DNA of 64,000 nt from Gordonia oryzae. GTDB taxonomy: Bacteria; Actinomycetota; Actinomycetes; Mycobacteriales; Mycobacteriaceae. The notes below the pieces were generated by a model that saw nothing but the letters and a program-made list of their open reading frames with translations, was not told the origin of the DNA and made no database searches. A program made the position numbers and the translations under genes. The stretch's first letter is position 1. Each line of letters starts with the position of its first letter. Where the stretch lies: positions 222,957 to 286,956 of the forward strand of contig NZ_RKMH01000006.1 of the NCBI RefSeq assembly GCF_003797185.1, in the 5' to 3' direction. Below, one piece after another: positions 53,232 through 62,606 of the stretch.

Positions 53232-54422
53232 TCATCCTGTTCTCGAGTCGTCTCTGCTCGTCACGGCCGACGGCAGCCAGACGTGCAGGATGAACATCCC
53301 GTCGTCGGTGCGGGTCGTCGAGGACCGGCCACCACTCAACTCCACACGTTCGCCCAACCCGATCAGCCCCAGACCCGACGCCGGCAGCGTCGGTGACCGG
53401 TCGCCGATCGGCAGCGGATTGGCCACCAGCAGGTCGATCCCACCCGAGCGTCCGGGTTCGATGCGCACGGTCACCGCCGACGCCGGTGCATGCTTACGCG
53501 CGTTGGTCAAACCCTCTTGCAGACAGCGATATAGAGTCCGTGCGGTGGTGGCCGCGACCGTCTGCAGGTCGTCGGTGCGTACATAGCTCACCCGCATACC
53601 CGCCGCCCGGCTCTGCTCGACGAGGTCGTCCACGTCGTCGCGGCCGGCCTGCGGCTGTTCCGGGTCGGCATCCCCGGGGCCCTCGCGCAGCACCCCGAGT
53701 ACCTCTCGTAGTTCGGTGAGGGCCAGTCGCGAGTTCTCCTCGATCGTCGACGCGGTGTCGTGCACCTGCTCCGGGGTCAGGTCGGCACGGTAGGCCAACG
53801 CCCCGGCATACATGCTCACCGTCGAGATACGATGCGCCAGAACGTCATGCATCTCCCGTGCGATTCTCGCCCGTTCGACCGATCGCGCCTGTGCGACCTT
53901 CGCCTGCTGCTCCTGCTCGGCCAGCATGGCCCGCGAGCGCCAACTCGCCAGCAGCTCGCGCCGCGACCCGATGTACATGCCCCACGCCACCAGTACCGCG
54001 GTGATCGCGACGATGAACGAGTATCGCACCAGCGGTGATTCACTCGGATCGGGTCGATAGACGAACTCGTCGGCGACCGCGCTGCACACGACTACCAGCA
54101 CGATCTGCGGCGCGATCTCACGCCACCGCCGTCGAGTGGACAACGAGACCATCGCCAGTGCCCCGGCTCCCGAGGAGCTGACCGACACCATCGCGGCCAG
54201 GTTGGTCAACGTACACACCAGGACCGGATGGGTTCGGCGCCACCAGATCGCGACGACGCACACCACACCGAGGGCCAGATCGAGGATCAGCCACCAGATC
54301 ACCGGAGCACCCAGGTGATCGGTGCGTCCGATCAGCGCCACCGCGGAGATCGGAAGCATTAGCAGCAGACGCCACGTATGGCTCCACCAATTCAGCGGCG
54401 GCTGATAATCCTCGGGACGCAC
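53232..54422 (-). CDS. Two-component sensor histidine kinase (HisKA_3 type)
   Basis: 396 residues. Five or six membrane helices in the first ~150 residues, then the HisKA_3 dimerisation site ARIAREMHDVLAHRISTVSM with the phospho-accepting His, and an ATPase domain ending ASGLGLIGLGERVELSGGRS. This is the common NarL-partner kinase of actinobacteria that senses membrane or antibiotic stress. It is divergent from an ABC exporter, separated by 124 bases. Confidence 0.92.
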   Translation of the reverse strand: MRPEDYQPPLNWWSHTWRLLLMLPISAVALIGRTDHLGAPVIWWLILDLALGVVCVVAIWWRRTHPVLVCTLTNLAAMVSVSSSGAGALAMVSLSTRRRWREIAPQIVLVVVCSAVADEFVYRPDPSESPLVRYSFIVAITAVLVAWGMYIGSRRELLASWRSRAMLAEQEQQAKVAQARSVERARIAREMHDVLAHRISTVSMYAGALAYRADLTPEQVHDTASTIEENSRLALTELREVLGVLREGPGDADPEQPQAGRDDVDDLVEQSRAAGMRVSYVRTDDLQTVAATTARTLYRCLQEGLTNARKHAPASAVTVRIEPGRSGGIDLLVANPLPIGDRSPTLPASGLGLIGLGERVELSGGRSSTTRTDDGMFILHVWLPSAVTSRDDSRTG

Positions 54423-54546
54423 CCCCTCACCGTAGTGGGGGTGGTCCCCCAGCCGCCTGCACCCGACGGCCAGGCAGTATCAGACTTTCGTCGTAGATCG
54501 GGTCCATCCTCGTGCCCGATGTGCGCACCCGCCCGGCGCGGCAACG

Positions 54547-55467
54547 ATGATCTCCATGATCACAGTGGAGAACCTCAGCAAGCGCTACGGCGAGTACGTC
54601 GCCGTCGACAACGTGTCGTTCACGTGCCGCCCGGGGCAGGTGACCGGTTTCCTCGGACCGAACGGGGCGGGCAAGTCCACCACCATGCGGGTGATGACCG
54701 GACTGACCCCGGCGACGTCGGGCTCGGCGAGGATCGACGGGCAGGCATATCGCGACATCCCCAATCCCGCCACCGAGGTCGGAGTACTCCTCGACGCGTC
54801 CGCACAGCACGCCGGACGCACCGGCGAGGAGATCCTGCGCCTGACCGCGATGACCATCGGAGTGCCCCGCACCAGGGTCGACGAGATGCTCGAACTGGTC
54901 GGCCTGACGCCGCAGGAAGCCGGCCGGCGGGTCGGCAACTATTCCCTCGGTATGCGGCAGCGACTCGGAATCGCCAACGCACTCATGGGCGATCCGCGGG
55001 TGTTGATCCTCGACGAACCCGCCAACGGCCTCGACCCGGCGGGCATCCACTGGATGCGCAGCCTGCTGCGCGGCTACGCCGATCGTGGCGGCACCGTTCT
55101 GCTCTCCTCCCATCTGCTGCACGAGATCGAGATCGTCGCCGACGACCTCGTCGTCATCGGTAACGGACGCATCGTCGCCCAGGGCACCAAGGCCGAGTTG
55201 CTCGCGGGCACCGGAACCACAGTGCGCTCTCTCGACGACCGGGCCCTCGCCGACGCGCTCGATGCCTCGGGCATCAGCGCGCAGCCGCAGTCCGGCGGCG
55301 GACTGTCCACCGACGCCGCCCCCGAGGAGGTGGGGCGAGTCGCCGCGGCGAACGCCATCGTGCTCACCGAATTGCGCGCCGGCGACGACGCCACACTCGA
55401 GGAGATGTTCCTCGAACTGACCGCCTCCACCCAACGCGAACAACCGATGACCGCAGGAGCATTCTGA
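54547..55467 (+). CDS. ABC exporter ATPase
   Basis: 306 residues (an ATG three codons on is an alternative start). Walker A GPNGAGKSTT, signature YSLGMRQRLGIANALMG, Walker B VLILDEPANGLDP and H-loop SSHLLHEIE identify a drug-type or lantibiotic-immunity-type exporter ATPase (CcmA-like). The gene overlaps the permease gene by one base. Divergent two-component genes probably regulate it. Confidence 0.92.
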   Translation: MISMITVENLSKRYGEYVAVDNVSFTCRPGQVTGFLGPNGAGKSTTMRVMTGLTPATSGSARIDGQAYRDIPNPATEVGVLLDASAQHAGRTGEEILRLTAMTIGVPRTRVDEMLELVGLTPQEAGRRVGNYSLGMRQRLGIANALMGDPRVLILDEPANGLDPAGIHWMRSLLRGYADRGGTVLLSSHLLHEIEIVADDLVVIGNGRIVAQGTKAELLAGTGTTVRSLDDRALADALDASGISAQPQSGGGLSTDAAPEEVGRVAAANAIVLTELRAGDDATLEEMFLELTASTQREQPMTAGAF

Positions 55468-56270
55468 TGACCACCCTCACCGTTGCCCCATCCGCGCCCG
55501 CGCCGACGCGCACCACCGCCGGCATTCCGATGACCCGCCTGGTCCGGGTCGAACTCCGCAAACTCGTCGACACCCGAGCCGGATTCTGGTTGGCCGCATC
55601 CATCGGCGTGCTGTCGGTGGTCGTCGTGGTGGCAATGCTGATCGCCAACCGCAACACTCTGACCAACCTCACCTTCGGCCAGTTCTTCGGCATGATGAAT
55701 ATCCCGCTAAACATCATCCTGCCGGTGATGGCGATCCTGTTGGTCACCGGTGAATGGAGTCAGCGAACGGCGTTGACGACGTTCACGATGGAACCTCGTC
55801 GAGAACGGATCATCGTCGCGAAACTACTAACCGCACTGATCGCCTCGGTGATCGCCGTCGGCCTCGCCCTCGTGCTCGGGGCGGTCGGCAACGTGATCGC
55901 CGGTCTTGCCTTCGCCGATCCGGCCGGAGCCTGGTCGTTCACCGCCGCGGGGTTGGTCAATTCGTTTGTGCTGCAACTGTTCGGACTACTGCTGGGGTTC
56001 GGCTTCGCCGCGCTGATCCTGAACACTCCCGGCGCGATCGTCGCCTACTTCGTGCTGCCGACCGCGCTGACCCTCGTCAGTCAGCTGGTGCCGTGGTTCC
56101 ACGACCATCTCGGAGCGTGGGTCGACACCGGATTGACCAGCGCGCCCTTGCAAACCGGGCAGTGGGCGAGCGGCGGCGAATGGGCCAAGCTCGTCGTCTC
56201 CGGAATCGTGTGGATCGGTGTCCCGCTGTTCTTCGGCGTGCTCCGCATCCTGCGCGGTGAGGTGAAGTAG
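55467..56270 (+). CDS. ABC exporter permease
   Basis: 267 residues with six membrane helices (including LAASIGVLSVVVVVAMLIAN and PLNIILPVMAILLVTGEWSQRTALTTFTMEP, the last being the ABC-2 permease hallmark). It pairs with the upstream ATPase. Its substrate is unknown; such pairs next to kinase/regulator genes often deal with antibiotics or lipids. Confidence 0.9.
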   Translation: MTTLTVAPSAPAPTRTTAGIPMTRLVRVELRKLVDTRAGFWLAASIGVLSVVVVVAMLIANRNTLTNLTFGQFFGMMNIPLNIILPVMAILLVTGEWSQRTALTTFTMEPRRERIIVAKLLTALIASVIAVGLALVLGAVGNVIAGLAFADPAGAWSFTAAGLVNSFVLQLFGLLLGFGFAALILNTPGAIVAYFVLPTALTLVSQLVPWFHDHLGAWVDTGLTSAPLQTGQWASGGEWAKLVVSGIVWIGVPLFFGVLRILRGEVK

Positions 56271-56308
56271 CCGGGGCGACCACTACGTCGCAGTATCGCG
56301 TACATCGA

Positions 56309-56350
56309 CACATCGAGGCGCACACCGGCAACGGTGGGCGCCTCGATGTG
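56309..56350 (+). terminator. Perfect hairpin after the ABC permease
   Basis: 13-bp perfect arms CACATCGAGGCGC (56309-56321) and GCGCCTCGATGTG (56338-56350) lie 38 bases after the permease stop and about 70 bases before the next gene. It is a likely terminator. Confidence 0.8.
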
Positions 56351-56417
56351 CGAATTGAGGGTCAATTCCACACAATCCTCTCGGATTGCTCTCAGTGATC
56401 GTGGGCAATGTGGTCTG

Positions 56418-57893
56418 GTGACCACAGATCGCCATCCCGACAATGATGTTCCGGGCGAAATCACTCCAGACGGAACGGAAATCTCGGGTAAACAGCAGGA
56501 TTCGCGTCAATATCCGAGCGCCCCCGAGGCGCCGACCACGCCGCTGAGCCCACCGCCCCCGACCACCGGTGACACGCACCCGTACGGCCAGCACGCCGGA
56601 GGGTGGGGCCCGACCCCCGGCTACACCCCGCCTCTGTCCGGCCAGTACTCGACTGGAGGATACGAGCCTTCTGGGTACCACCCGGGTGGCCACTACCCGA
56701 GCCCCTCCACCGCGTCGATACCCGCCGGCGTCGGCGCCATGCGCCGGCCGTCGATGAAACCGATCATCGCCACCGCACTCATCGCCGGCCTGATCGGTGG
56801 CGCGGTCGCGCTCGGCGGCAATGCGCTGGTCGAGCACACCACGGCAACTGTGCCCCAGCTCACGGCTCCGCCCGCGACCACCGCAGCCGATGTGCGCCCC
56901 GGGTCGGTCACCTACGCCGCACAAACCGCGTCGAAGTTCACCGCCGACATCGAGGTGGCCGGGTCCCAGGGCACGGCAGTCGGGAGCGGGATCGTACTGT
57001 CCCCCGACGGCTACGTTCTGACGAACAATCACGTGGTGTCCGGCGTCGGAAACACTTCGGCAATCCAGGTCACCACCTCCGACCAGAAGACCTATAAGGC
57101 CTCAGTGGTTGGGACGTCGCCCTCCTACGATCTCGCCGTGATCAAGCTGCAGAATGCCGGCGGACTGACACCGGCGTCCCTGGGCAATTCCGACGGACTT
57201 CAGGTTGGCCAACAGGTCGTCGCGGTCGGCAGCCCAGAAAGCCTGTCGAACACGGTCACTTCGGGCATCATCAGCAATCTCTCGCGCACGGTCACCGCCG
57301 GAGACGAACAGGGCTCTTCGGTCGCTGTCTACAACGGGCTGCAGACCGACACCCCCATCAATCCCGGCAACTCCGGCGGTCCGCTGGTCAACCTCTCCGG
57401 GCAGGTGATCGGGGTGAATTCGGCGGTCGACACCGGCCAGGCCGCGCAGGGCGGTGTGCAGGCGTACGGTTTGGGCTTTGCCATCCCGGTCAACACCGCG
57501 CGCCGAGTCGCCAACGAGTTGCTCACCGACGGCCATGCAACCAAACCCGTTCTAGGAGTGACGGGTTCGCTATCACAATCGGCCACCTCCGACGTCGAGG
57601 GTGCGCAGATCACCAAAGTCGCGGGTGACGGAGCAGCCGCGGCCGCGGGCATCAAGTCCGGTGACGTGATCACCAAGGTGGGCGATCAACGTGTGACCAG
57701 CTACGCCGACCTGATGGCCCAGATCCTCACTCATGAACCCGGCTCGACGGTACCCATCACCGTCTCCCGCGGCGGCCAGGAGCGCGCGGTCACCGTGAAA
57801 CTCGGCAGCGCCATGGACAATGCGCAGACCACAGTGCCCAGCAACGGAAACAGCAACGGCAACGGCGGCACGGGAGGCCTACCCTTCCCCTGA
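56418..57893 (+). CDS. HtrA/DegP-like membrane-anchored serine protease with PDZ domain
   Basis: 491 residues from a GTG at 56418 (the frame extends 28 codons further 5' but enters the terminator hairpin). A Pro/Gly/Tyr-rich cytoplasmic region, one membrane helix (about 114-134), then a trypsin fold with the triad H205 (LTNNHVVS), D238 (SYDLAVIK) and S319 (NPGNSGGP), and a PDZ domain (about 395-475; AAAAGIKSGDVITKVGDQRV). This matches mycobacterial PepD/HtrA-type periplasmic quality-control proteases. The C-terminus is a short Asn/Gly-rich tail. Confidence 0.92.
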   Translation: MTTDRHPDNDVPGEITPDGTEISGKQQDSRQYPSAPEAPTTPLSPPPPTTGDTHPYGQHAGGWGPTPGYTPPLSGQYSTGGYEPSGYHPGGHYPSPSTASIPAGVGAMRRPSMKPIIATALIAGLIGGAVALGGNALVEHTTATVPQLTAPPATTAADVRPGSVTYAAQTASKFTADIEVAGSQGTAVGSGIVLSPDGYVLTNNHVVSGVGNTSAIQVTTSDQKTYKASVVGTSPSYDLAVIKLQNAGGLTPASLGNSDGLQVGQQVVAVGSPESLSNTVTSGIISNLSRTVTAGDEQGSSVAVYNGLQTDTPINPGNSGGPLVNLSGQVIGVNSAVDTGQAAQGGVQAYGLGFAIPVNTARRVANELLTDGHATKPVLGVTGSLSQSATSDVEGAQITKVAGDGAAAAAGIKSGDVITKVGDQRVTSYADLMAQILTHEPGSTVPITVSRGGQERAVTVKLGSAMDNAQTTVPSNGNSNGNGGTGGLPFP

Positions 57894-58283
57894 TATCCCC
57901 ACGTCCGATTCGACGGCCTGCCGTGCACCACGGTCGGTCCGGGCAATCAGACGGTCGGCATGAACATCAGTGCCACCGCGGACTTGGCCGGCCACCGAGA
58001 TCGCCGCTCTGGCCGCCGGCGCCTCACCCGCCCGATCCAGTGGTCGTCGAGAGACCGTGCGACTCGTCGTCACCGCCACGCACGTCACCGCCACGCACGT
58101 CACCGCCAGGCGAGCGCTGCTGCGGCGCAGCGTGAACGCGGTGTCGATGGCCGGCCTCGCACCGGTGCGTGCGATGCTGCTTTGCAGCTCGTCGAGGACG
58201 GCGACACTCTCAGAGAAGTAGCCGGCACATGTGCCCGGCACCGACCCCGTGCATGGCCGGGCCGAGGTCGAGGCCGAGTTCGC
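57894..58283. other. Intergenic region with a 15-bp direct repeat
   Basis: About 390 bases between convergent genes. It contains CACGCACGTCACCGC repeated with a 15-bp period at about 58075-58110. Reading frames on both strands are short and lack recognisable motifs, so it may be decayed sequence. Confidence 0.4.
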
Positions 58284-59429
58284 TCAGGCCCTGGCGAGTT
58301 TCTCGATCCTCGCCAGATGAGCGTCCGCTGAACCGAATTCGTATTCGATGACGGACAGTCGCCGGAAGTAGTGTCCGATCGCGAGTTCCTCGGTCATCCC
58401 CATCCCGCCGTGCAGTTGCACCGAGCTCTGGCCGATGAATCGTGCGGCCCGGCTGATCGTGGCCTTGGCCGCCGACACCGCCGCAGCCCGCTCGGCGGGT
58501 TCGGCGCCGAGCGACAGGATCGCCAGATACTGTGCGGCAACCGCCTGTTCGAGTTCGATGTACATGTCGACCATGCGGTGCGCCAATGCCTGAAAGCCGG
58601 CGAGCGGACGTCCGAACTGCTGACGCTGGGTGGTGTAGGCAACGGTGTCGGCCAGCACCTTGCGCATCAGGCCGACCGCTTCGGAGACCACCGCGGCGGT
58701 GGCGGTGTCCCATGCGCGTTCGAGTAGTGCGAGCGCGTCGGCACCGCGGGCGATCACTGCGTCGCCGCCCACCTGCACACCGTCGAGGGTGAGGTCCGCG
58801 GCACGGCGGTCGTCGACGGTGCGGAACCCGTGCCGGGTCAGCCCGGCCGGCGTCGCGTCGCCAAGCGGGATGAGGAACAGGCCGATGCCGTCGCGGTCGT
58901 CGACGTCGCCGGAAATCCGTGCGGTGAGGATCAGCTGATCGGCGATCGGGGCGGTGGTGACAACAGCCTTGGCGCCGCGAAGAACCCAGCCGCCGTCGGA
59001 CTCCTCGGCGCGGGTGGTCACATGGTGCAGCCGTCCGCCCGAGGTGTCCTCGAGCGCGGCGGTGGCCACGAGAGTCTCACCCGCGGTCACCGACCGCGCG
59101 ACCTCGAGTGCACCGTCGTGTCCGGTACGCGCAAGCAGACCGGCGCCGAGGACCACCGTGTCGACGAACGGTTCGACCACGAGGGCGCGGCCGAGCGCCT
59201 CGGTGACGACCATCAGCTCCTCGGGGCCGCCGTCGTCACCGCCGACCGTCGAGGGCAAGCAGGCACCGATGACGCCTAGTTCGTCGGCAAAGGCGCGCCA
59301 GATCTGTGGTTGCCATCCGTCACCGACCTTGGCGACCGTGCGGCTCTCGGTGAGGTCGTATCGGGATTCGAGAAAGCGGGTGAGCCCGTCGGAGAGCAGT
59401 TGCTGTTCAGCGGTGAGATCGAAATCCAT
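58284..59429 (-). CDS. Acyl-CoA dehydrogenase, second subunit of a pair
   Basis: 381 residues. Acyl-CoA dehydrogenase fold from MDFDLTAEQQLLSDGLTRFL to the C-terminal VQLHGGMGMTEELAIGHYFR and RLSVIEYEFGSADAHLARIE. The FAD-contacting QRQQFGRPLAGFQALAHRMVDM is present. The middle beta-domain is short and less conserved, as in the non-catalytic partner of heterotetrameric FadE pairs used for steroid side chains. It follows the 413-aa dehydrogenase by 20 bases on the same strand. Confidence 0.88.
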   Translation of the reverse strand: MDFDLTAEQQLLSDGLTRFLESRYDLTESRTVAKVGDGWQPQIWRAFADELGVIGACLPSTVGGDDGGPEELMVVTEALGRALVVEPFVDTVVLGAGLLARTGHDGALEVARSVTAGETLVATAALEDTSGGRLHHVTTRAEESDGGWVLRGAKAVVTTAPIADQLILTARISGDVDDRDGIGLFLIPLGDATPAGLTRHGFRTVDDRRAADLTLDGVQVGGDAVIARGADALALLERAWDTATAAVVSEAVGLMRKVLADTVAYTTQRQQFGRPLAGFQALAHRMVDMYIELEQAVAAQYLAILSLGAEPAERAAAVSAAKATISRAARFIGQSSVQLHGGMGMTEELAIGHYFRRLSVIEYEFGSADAHLARIEKLARA

Positions 59430-59449
59430 AGTGGGCGAAACCTTTCCGG

Positions 59450-60691
59450 TCAGTACTGGGGCAGGCCCAGAGCAGCCTTGGCGAGGATGTTGCGCTGGAT
59501 CTCGTTACTGCCCGCGTAGATCGAGCCGGCACGGTCGTTGAGGTAGAGCAGCGGCGCCACAGCCTGCCACGGCTGCCCACTGACATATCCGTCCGCCGGC
59601 GCCACGAAATCGGCGATCGGCCCACCCGGAGCGGCGGCGTGCGGCTGATACACCCGTCCGCGGGGACCCGCCGCCTCGACGCCGAGGGTGGTGATCTGCT
59701 GACTCAGCTCGGTCGAGAGGATCTTGAGCATCGACGAGATCGCACCCGGGTTGCGTCCAGCACTCATCTCCGCGAGCGCGCGATATTCGAGAACCTCGAG
59801 AACCTTTGCGCGCATGCGCAGATCGGCGAGCTTGGCGGCGAACGTCGGCTCGTCGGCCAGCGGCACCCCCGACGGCCCGGTGACCGTCGAGGCATGATCG
59901 GTGAGGTTCTCCACCATCACCTGCAGTGCCGGCGCTGCCGCGCCGCCGCCGCGCTCGAACACCAGCAGATACTTCGCGACCGTCCAGCCGTCGTCGATCG
60001 CGCCGAGCACGTTCTTCTTGGGCACCCGCACCTCGTCGAAGAACACCTGCGCCTGCACCTGCTCACCCGAGGCCATTACCAGCGGCTGCACCTCGATGCC
60101 CGGGGAGCTCATGTCGATCAGGAGGAAGGTGATGCCCTCCTGTTTCTTCCCGGTCCGTGAGGTACGGACCAGGCAGAACATCCAATTGGCCTCGGCGGCA
60201 TGGGTTGTCCAGATCTTGCTGCCGGTGCACACGAGATCGTCTCCGTCGGAGACCGCCGACATCGACAGCGAGGCGAGGTCGCTGCCGGATTCCGGTTCGG
60301 AGTAGCCCTGACAGAAGAAGACGTCGCCGGTGAGGATGCCCGGCAGGTAGAACGCCTTCTGTTCAGGGGTGCCGAAGGCGATGATCGCGTGGGCGACCAT
60401 GCGGATGCCCATGGGCGACAGTGCGGGCGCACCGGCCAGCACCGACTCGCGGCTGAAGATGTAGTGCTGGGTCAGCGACCAGTCGCAGCCGCCGTGTTCG
60501 ACCGGCCATGCCGGCGCGGCCCATCCACGTGTGTGCAGGATCGCCTGCCACTGCATCGAGGCCGCGTGATCGGTGTACACGCTGGTGCGCAGTCGACCGG
60601 CGGCGCGCAACTCCGGCGTCAGTTCGGCGTCGAGGAACTCACGCACCTCGTCGCGAAAGGCGATGTCGTCATCCGACCAGGTCATGTCCAT
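59450..60691 (-). CDS. Acyl-CoA dehydrogenase, first subunit of a pair
   Basis: 413 residues. Features are MTWSDDDIAFRDEVREFLDA, the FAD motif CQGYSEPESGSDLASL, GSKIWTTHA, and the C-terminal NDRAGSIYAGSNEIQRNILA with the GSNEIQ substrate loop. The adjacent second dehydrogenase suggests a heterodimeric or heterotetrameric FadE enzyme acting on a bulky acyl-CoA such as a steroid side chain, by analogy with ChsE1-ChsE2; this is inference. Its ATG is 10 bases from an AT-rich promoter patch and no ribosome-binding site is seen, so the mRNA may be leaderless. Confidence 0.9.
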   Translation of the reverse strand: MDMTWSDDDIAFRDEVREFLDAELTPELRAAGRLRTSVYTDHAASMQWQAILHTRGWAAPAWPVEHGGCDWSLTQHYIFSRESVLAGAPALSPMGIRMVAHAIIAFGTPEQKAFYLPGILTGDVFFCQGYSEPESGSDLASLSMSAVSDGDDLVCTGSKIWTTHAAEANWMFCLVRTSRTGKKQEGITFLLIDMSSPGIEVQPLVMASGEQVQAQVFFDEVRVPKKNVLGAIDDGWTVAKYLLVFERGGGAAAPALQVMVENLTDHASTVTGPSGVPLADEPTFAAKLADLRMRAKVLEVLEYRALAEMSAGRNPGAISSMLKILSTELSQQITTLGVEAAGPRGRVYQPHAAAPGGPIADFVAPADGYVSGQPWQAVAPLLYLNDRAGSIYAGSNEIQRNILAKAALGLPQY

Positions 60692-60700
60692 ACGCCGTAC

Positions 60701-60749
60701 ACCTCTGTCTATATCAAATATATAATCGGCTTCACCATACGACAGAGGT
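60701..60749. promoter_or_regulatory. AT-rich divergent promoter framed by a 9-bp inverted repeat
   Basis: Arms ACCTCTGTC (60701-60709) and GACAGAGGT (60741-60749) flank a TATATCAAATATATAAT stretch, rare in this GC-rich sequence. It lies between the acyl-CoA dehydrogenase start and the plus-strand genes, so it is probably their promoter with a regulator site. The regulator is unknown. Confidence 0.5.
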
Positions 60750-60753
60750 CACC

Positions 60754-60888
60754 GTGACCACGCAGCAGGTGCTCCGATCACGCCCGCGGCGCCGTCGACG
60801 TTCGTCGCATGCGCGGCTTTCCGACGGTCGCATGGAGGTCACACTGCCCCGGCGTGCCGGCCGGTCTCAGCGCATGAGACGCCGGTGA
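60754..60888 (+). CDS. Candidate 44-aa arginine-rich small protein
   Basis: A GTG frame beginning MTTQQVLRSRPRRRRRSSHA and ending QRMRRR. It starts five bases after the palindrome described at 60701-60749 (AGAGG lies just upstream as a possible ribosome-binding site). One third of the residues are Arg. No homologue is recognised and Arg-rich frames are common by chance at this GC content. Confidence 0.3.
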   Translation: MTTQQVLRSRPRRRRRSSHARLSDGRMEVTLPRRAGRSQRMRRR

Positions 60889-60906
60889 TGGCCTACCCTG
60901 ATCGTC

Positions 60907-61263
60907 GTGCCCGCCAACCGCACCCGTGCCCGCCGCTACGCGAAACGTCGTCGGCGCCGAATGGACGCGGTCACCGATGACCTCACCCCCGAGCAATGGG
61001 AGCAGTTGATCTCACTGTGGGGTGGATGCGCCTACTGCGAGGCTGATGGCGTTGCGCTACAGAAGGATTGCGTTCTCGCCATTTCCCGGGGCGGCCGGTA
61101 CACCGCCGGTAACGTGGTGCCGAGTTGCCGGTCGTGCAACGCGGGTAAGTGCAATACCGAGGTCACCTCGTGGATGCGCCGCAAACGTCTCGACGAGAAG
61201 CGCTTTCTGCTGCGCTACGCCGAGATCTGCGCTCTGATCACCACCGACCCCGACTCGAGGTGA
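60907..61263 (+). CDS. HNH endonuclease family protein
   Basis: 118 residues. After a very basic N-terminus (TRARRYAKRRRRRMDAVTD) comes an HNH fold with two zinc CxxC pairs, WGGCAYCEADG and NVVPSCRSCNAGK, typical of HNH nucleases. The first His of the HNH motif is replaced by the DCVLAISRGG context. Substrate unknown. Its stop overlaps the GTG of the next gene. Confidence 0.85.
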   Translation: MPANRTRARRYAKRRRRRMDAVTDDLTPEQWEQLISLWGGCAYCEADGVALQKDCVLAISRGGRYTAGNVVPSCRSCNAGKCNTEVTSWMRRKRLDEKRFLLRYAEICALITTDPDSR

Positions 61264-62588
61264 CGAGCCAGCGACGGATCAGTGCCGTCGTCGCGTTGCT
61301 GGCCGCGGCCGGACTCCTCGTGGCGATTCTGGTGTTCCTGGTCAACAGCGGTCTGCACTTCGTGCTCGGCGTGGCGGGTCTGGCCGTCGCCGCACTCGGC
61401 GCGTGGTGGGCGATCACCGAACGCGGGGTACGACGCGGTGTCGGTATCGGCGTCGGGATGCTCGGGGTCGCAGCGCTCATCAGTGCGTTGGTGCTGGCCG
61501 TCGTTGATTCCGGCGCTTTTGTCGTGCACCTGTTCGTCGCCGTCGCGCTCGGGGTGATCGCGGTCGCCTCGGCCCGTTACGCTTTGACGCCGCATCTGCA
61601 CGAGCTGGATCTGATGCACGCGCCGTGGCGGCCCCGGCATCCGGTTCTGATCTGCAACCCGAAATCCGGTGGCGGCAAGGTCGATAGGTTTGAACTCGTC
61701 GAGGCAGCACACCGGATCGGTGTCGAGACCGTCGTCCTGGGACCCGACGACGACCTCGAGCAACTCGCACGTGACGCGGTGGCGCGTGGTGCGGACTGTC
61801 TGGGGATGGCCGGCGGTGACGGTTCGCAGGCGCTCGTCGCCGCCATCGCGATCGAGCACGACCTGCCGTTCGTCTGCGTCGGCGCGGGCACCCGCAACCA
61901 TTTCGCCCTGGATCTCGGGCTCGATCGGTCCGACCCACGGCGCAACGTCCATGCCTTCTCCGACGGCGTGATCCGCCGCGTCGATTACGCCACCGTCAAC
62001 GGACGCCTGTTCGTCAACAACGTCTCGCTCGGCGTGTATGCAACGATCGTGCAGCAGGACTCCTACCGTGACGACAAGGCTCACACCACCACGGCGCTGC
62101 TGCCCGAACTTCTCGGCAACACCGCAGAACCGTTCGACCTGCACTTCACGTCGGCCGACGGCACTACGGTCGACGGCGCATTCCTGATCTTGGTGTCCAA
62201 CAACCCCTATTCCGGCGCCCCTCTCGACGCCGGTGAGCGACGACGGATGGATACCGGCCTCCTCGGCCTCGTCGCCGTGTCGCCGCGCACCGGCGCCGAA
62301 GCGGCCACACTGGTCGCCCTGTCGGCCGTCGGCCTGCGCAAGACCAGTCCACACTGGCACGAGTTCACCACCCCAACCTTCGAGGTCTCCTCGGCTGGTG
62401 GCACCACCTACGCGGGCGTCGATGGGGAGGCCGTCGAACTCACCACCCCGCTGCGATTCCGCAGCCACCACAAGGGTTTGCGTCTACTCGTGCCCTCCGA
62501 CAATCCGCTCGCCGAATCCCGCCGCCGCGCCCGCGACGTCAGTGTCCGGGCGCTGGTGCAGATCGCTGCGGGCCGACCGCCAGGCTGA
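61260..62588 (+). CDS. Diacylglycerol kinase-like lipid kinase with N-terminal membrane domain
   Basis: 442 residues from a GTG overlapping the HNH gene stop. Four membrane helices (about 5-115) precede a DAGK catalytic domain: VLICNPKSGGGKVDRFELVE (nucleotide loop), GMAGGDGSQALVAAIAIEHD (GGDGS motif), FVCVGAGTRNHFALDLGL and a C-terminal TTYAGVDGEAVELTTPL. It phosphorylates a lipid such as diacylglycerol. The N-terminal membrane portion is a less common addition to the family. The frame upstream of the GTG is the shadow of the HNH gene. Confidence 0.88.
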   Translation: MTSQRRISAVVALLAAAGLLVAILVFLVNSGLHFVLGVAGLAVAALGAWWAITERGVRRGVGIGVGMLGVAALISALVLAVVDSGAFVVHLFVAVALGVIAVASARYALTPHLHELDLMHAPWRPRHPVLICNPKSGGGKVDRFELVEAAHRIGVETVVLGPDDDLEQLARDAVARGADCLGMAGGDGSQALVAAIAIEHDLPFVCVGAGTRNHFALDLGLDRSDPRRNVHAFSDGVIRRVDYATVNGRLFVNNVSLGVYATIVQQDSYRDDKAHTTTALLPELLGNTAEPFDLHFTSADGTTVDGAFLILVSNNPYSGAPLDAGERRRMDTGLLGLVAVSPRTGAEAATLVALSAVGLRKTSPHWHEFTTPTFEVSSAGGTTYAGVDGEAVELTTPLRFRSHHKGLRLLVPSDNPLAESRRRARDVSVRALVQIAAGRPPG

Positions 62589-62606
62589 TCACCGCCCGTC
62601 GATCAA

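Noticed and set aside
57879..58241. A 120-codon frame on the minus strand after the HtrA-like gene
   Set aside because: It overlaps the end of the protease gene and spans a short direct repeat (VTCVAVTCVAV); no family resemblance or ribosome-binding site.
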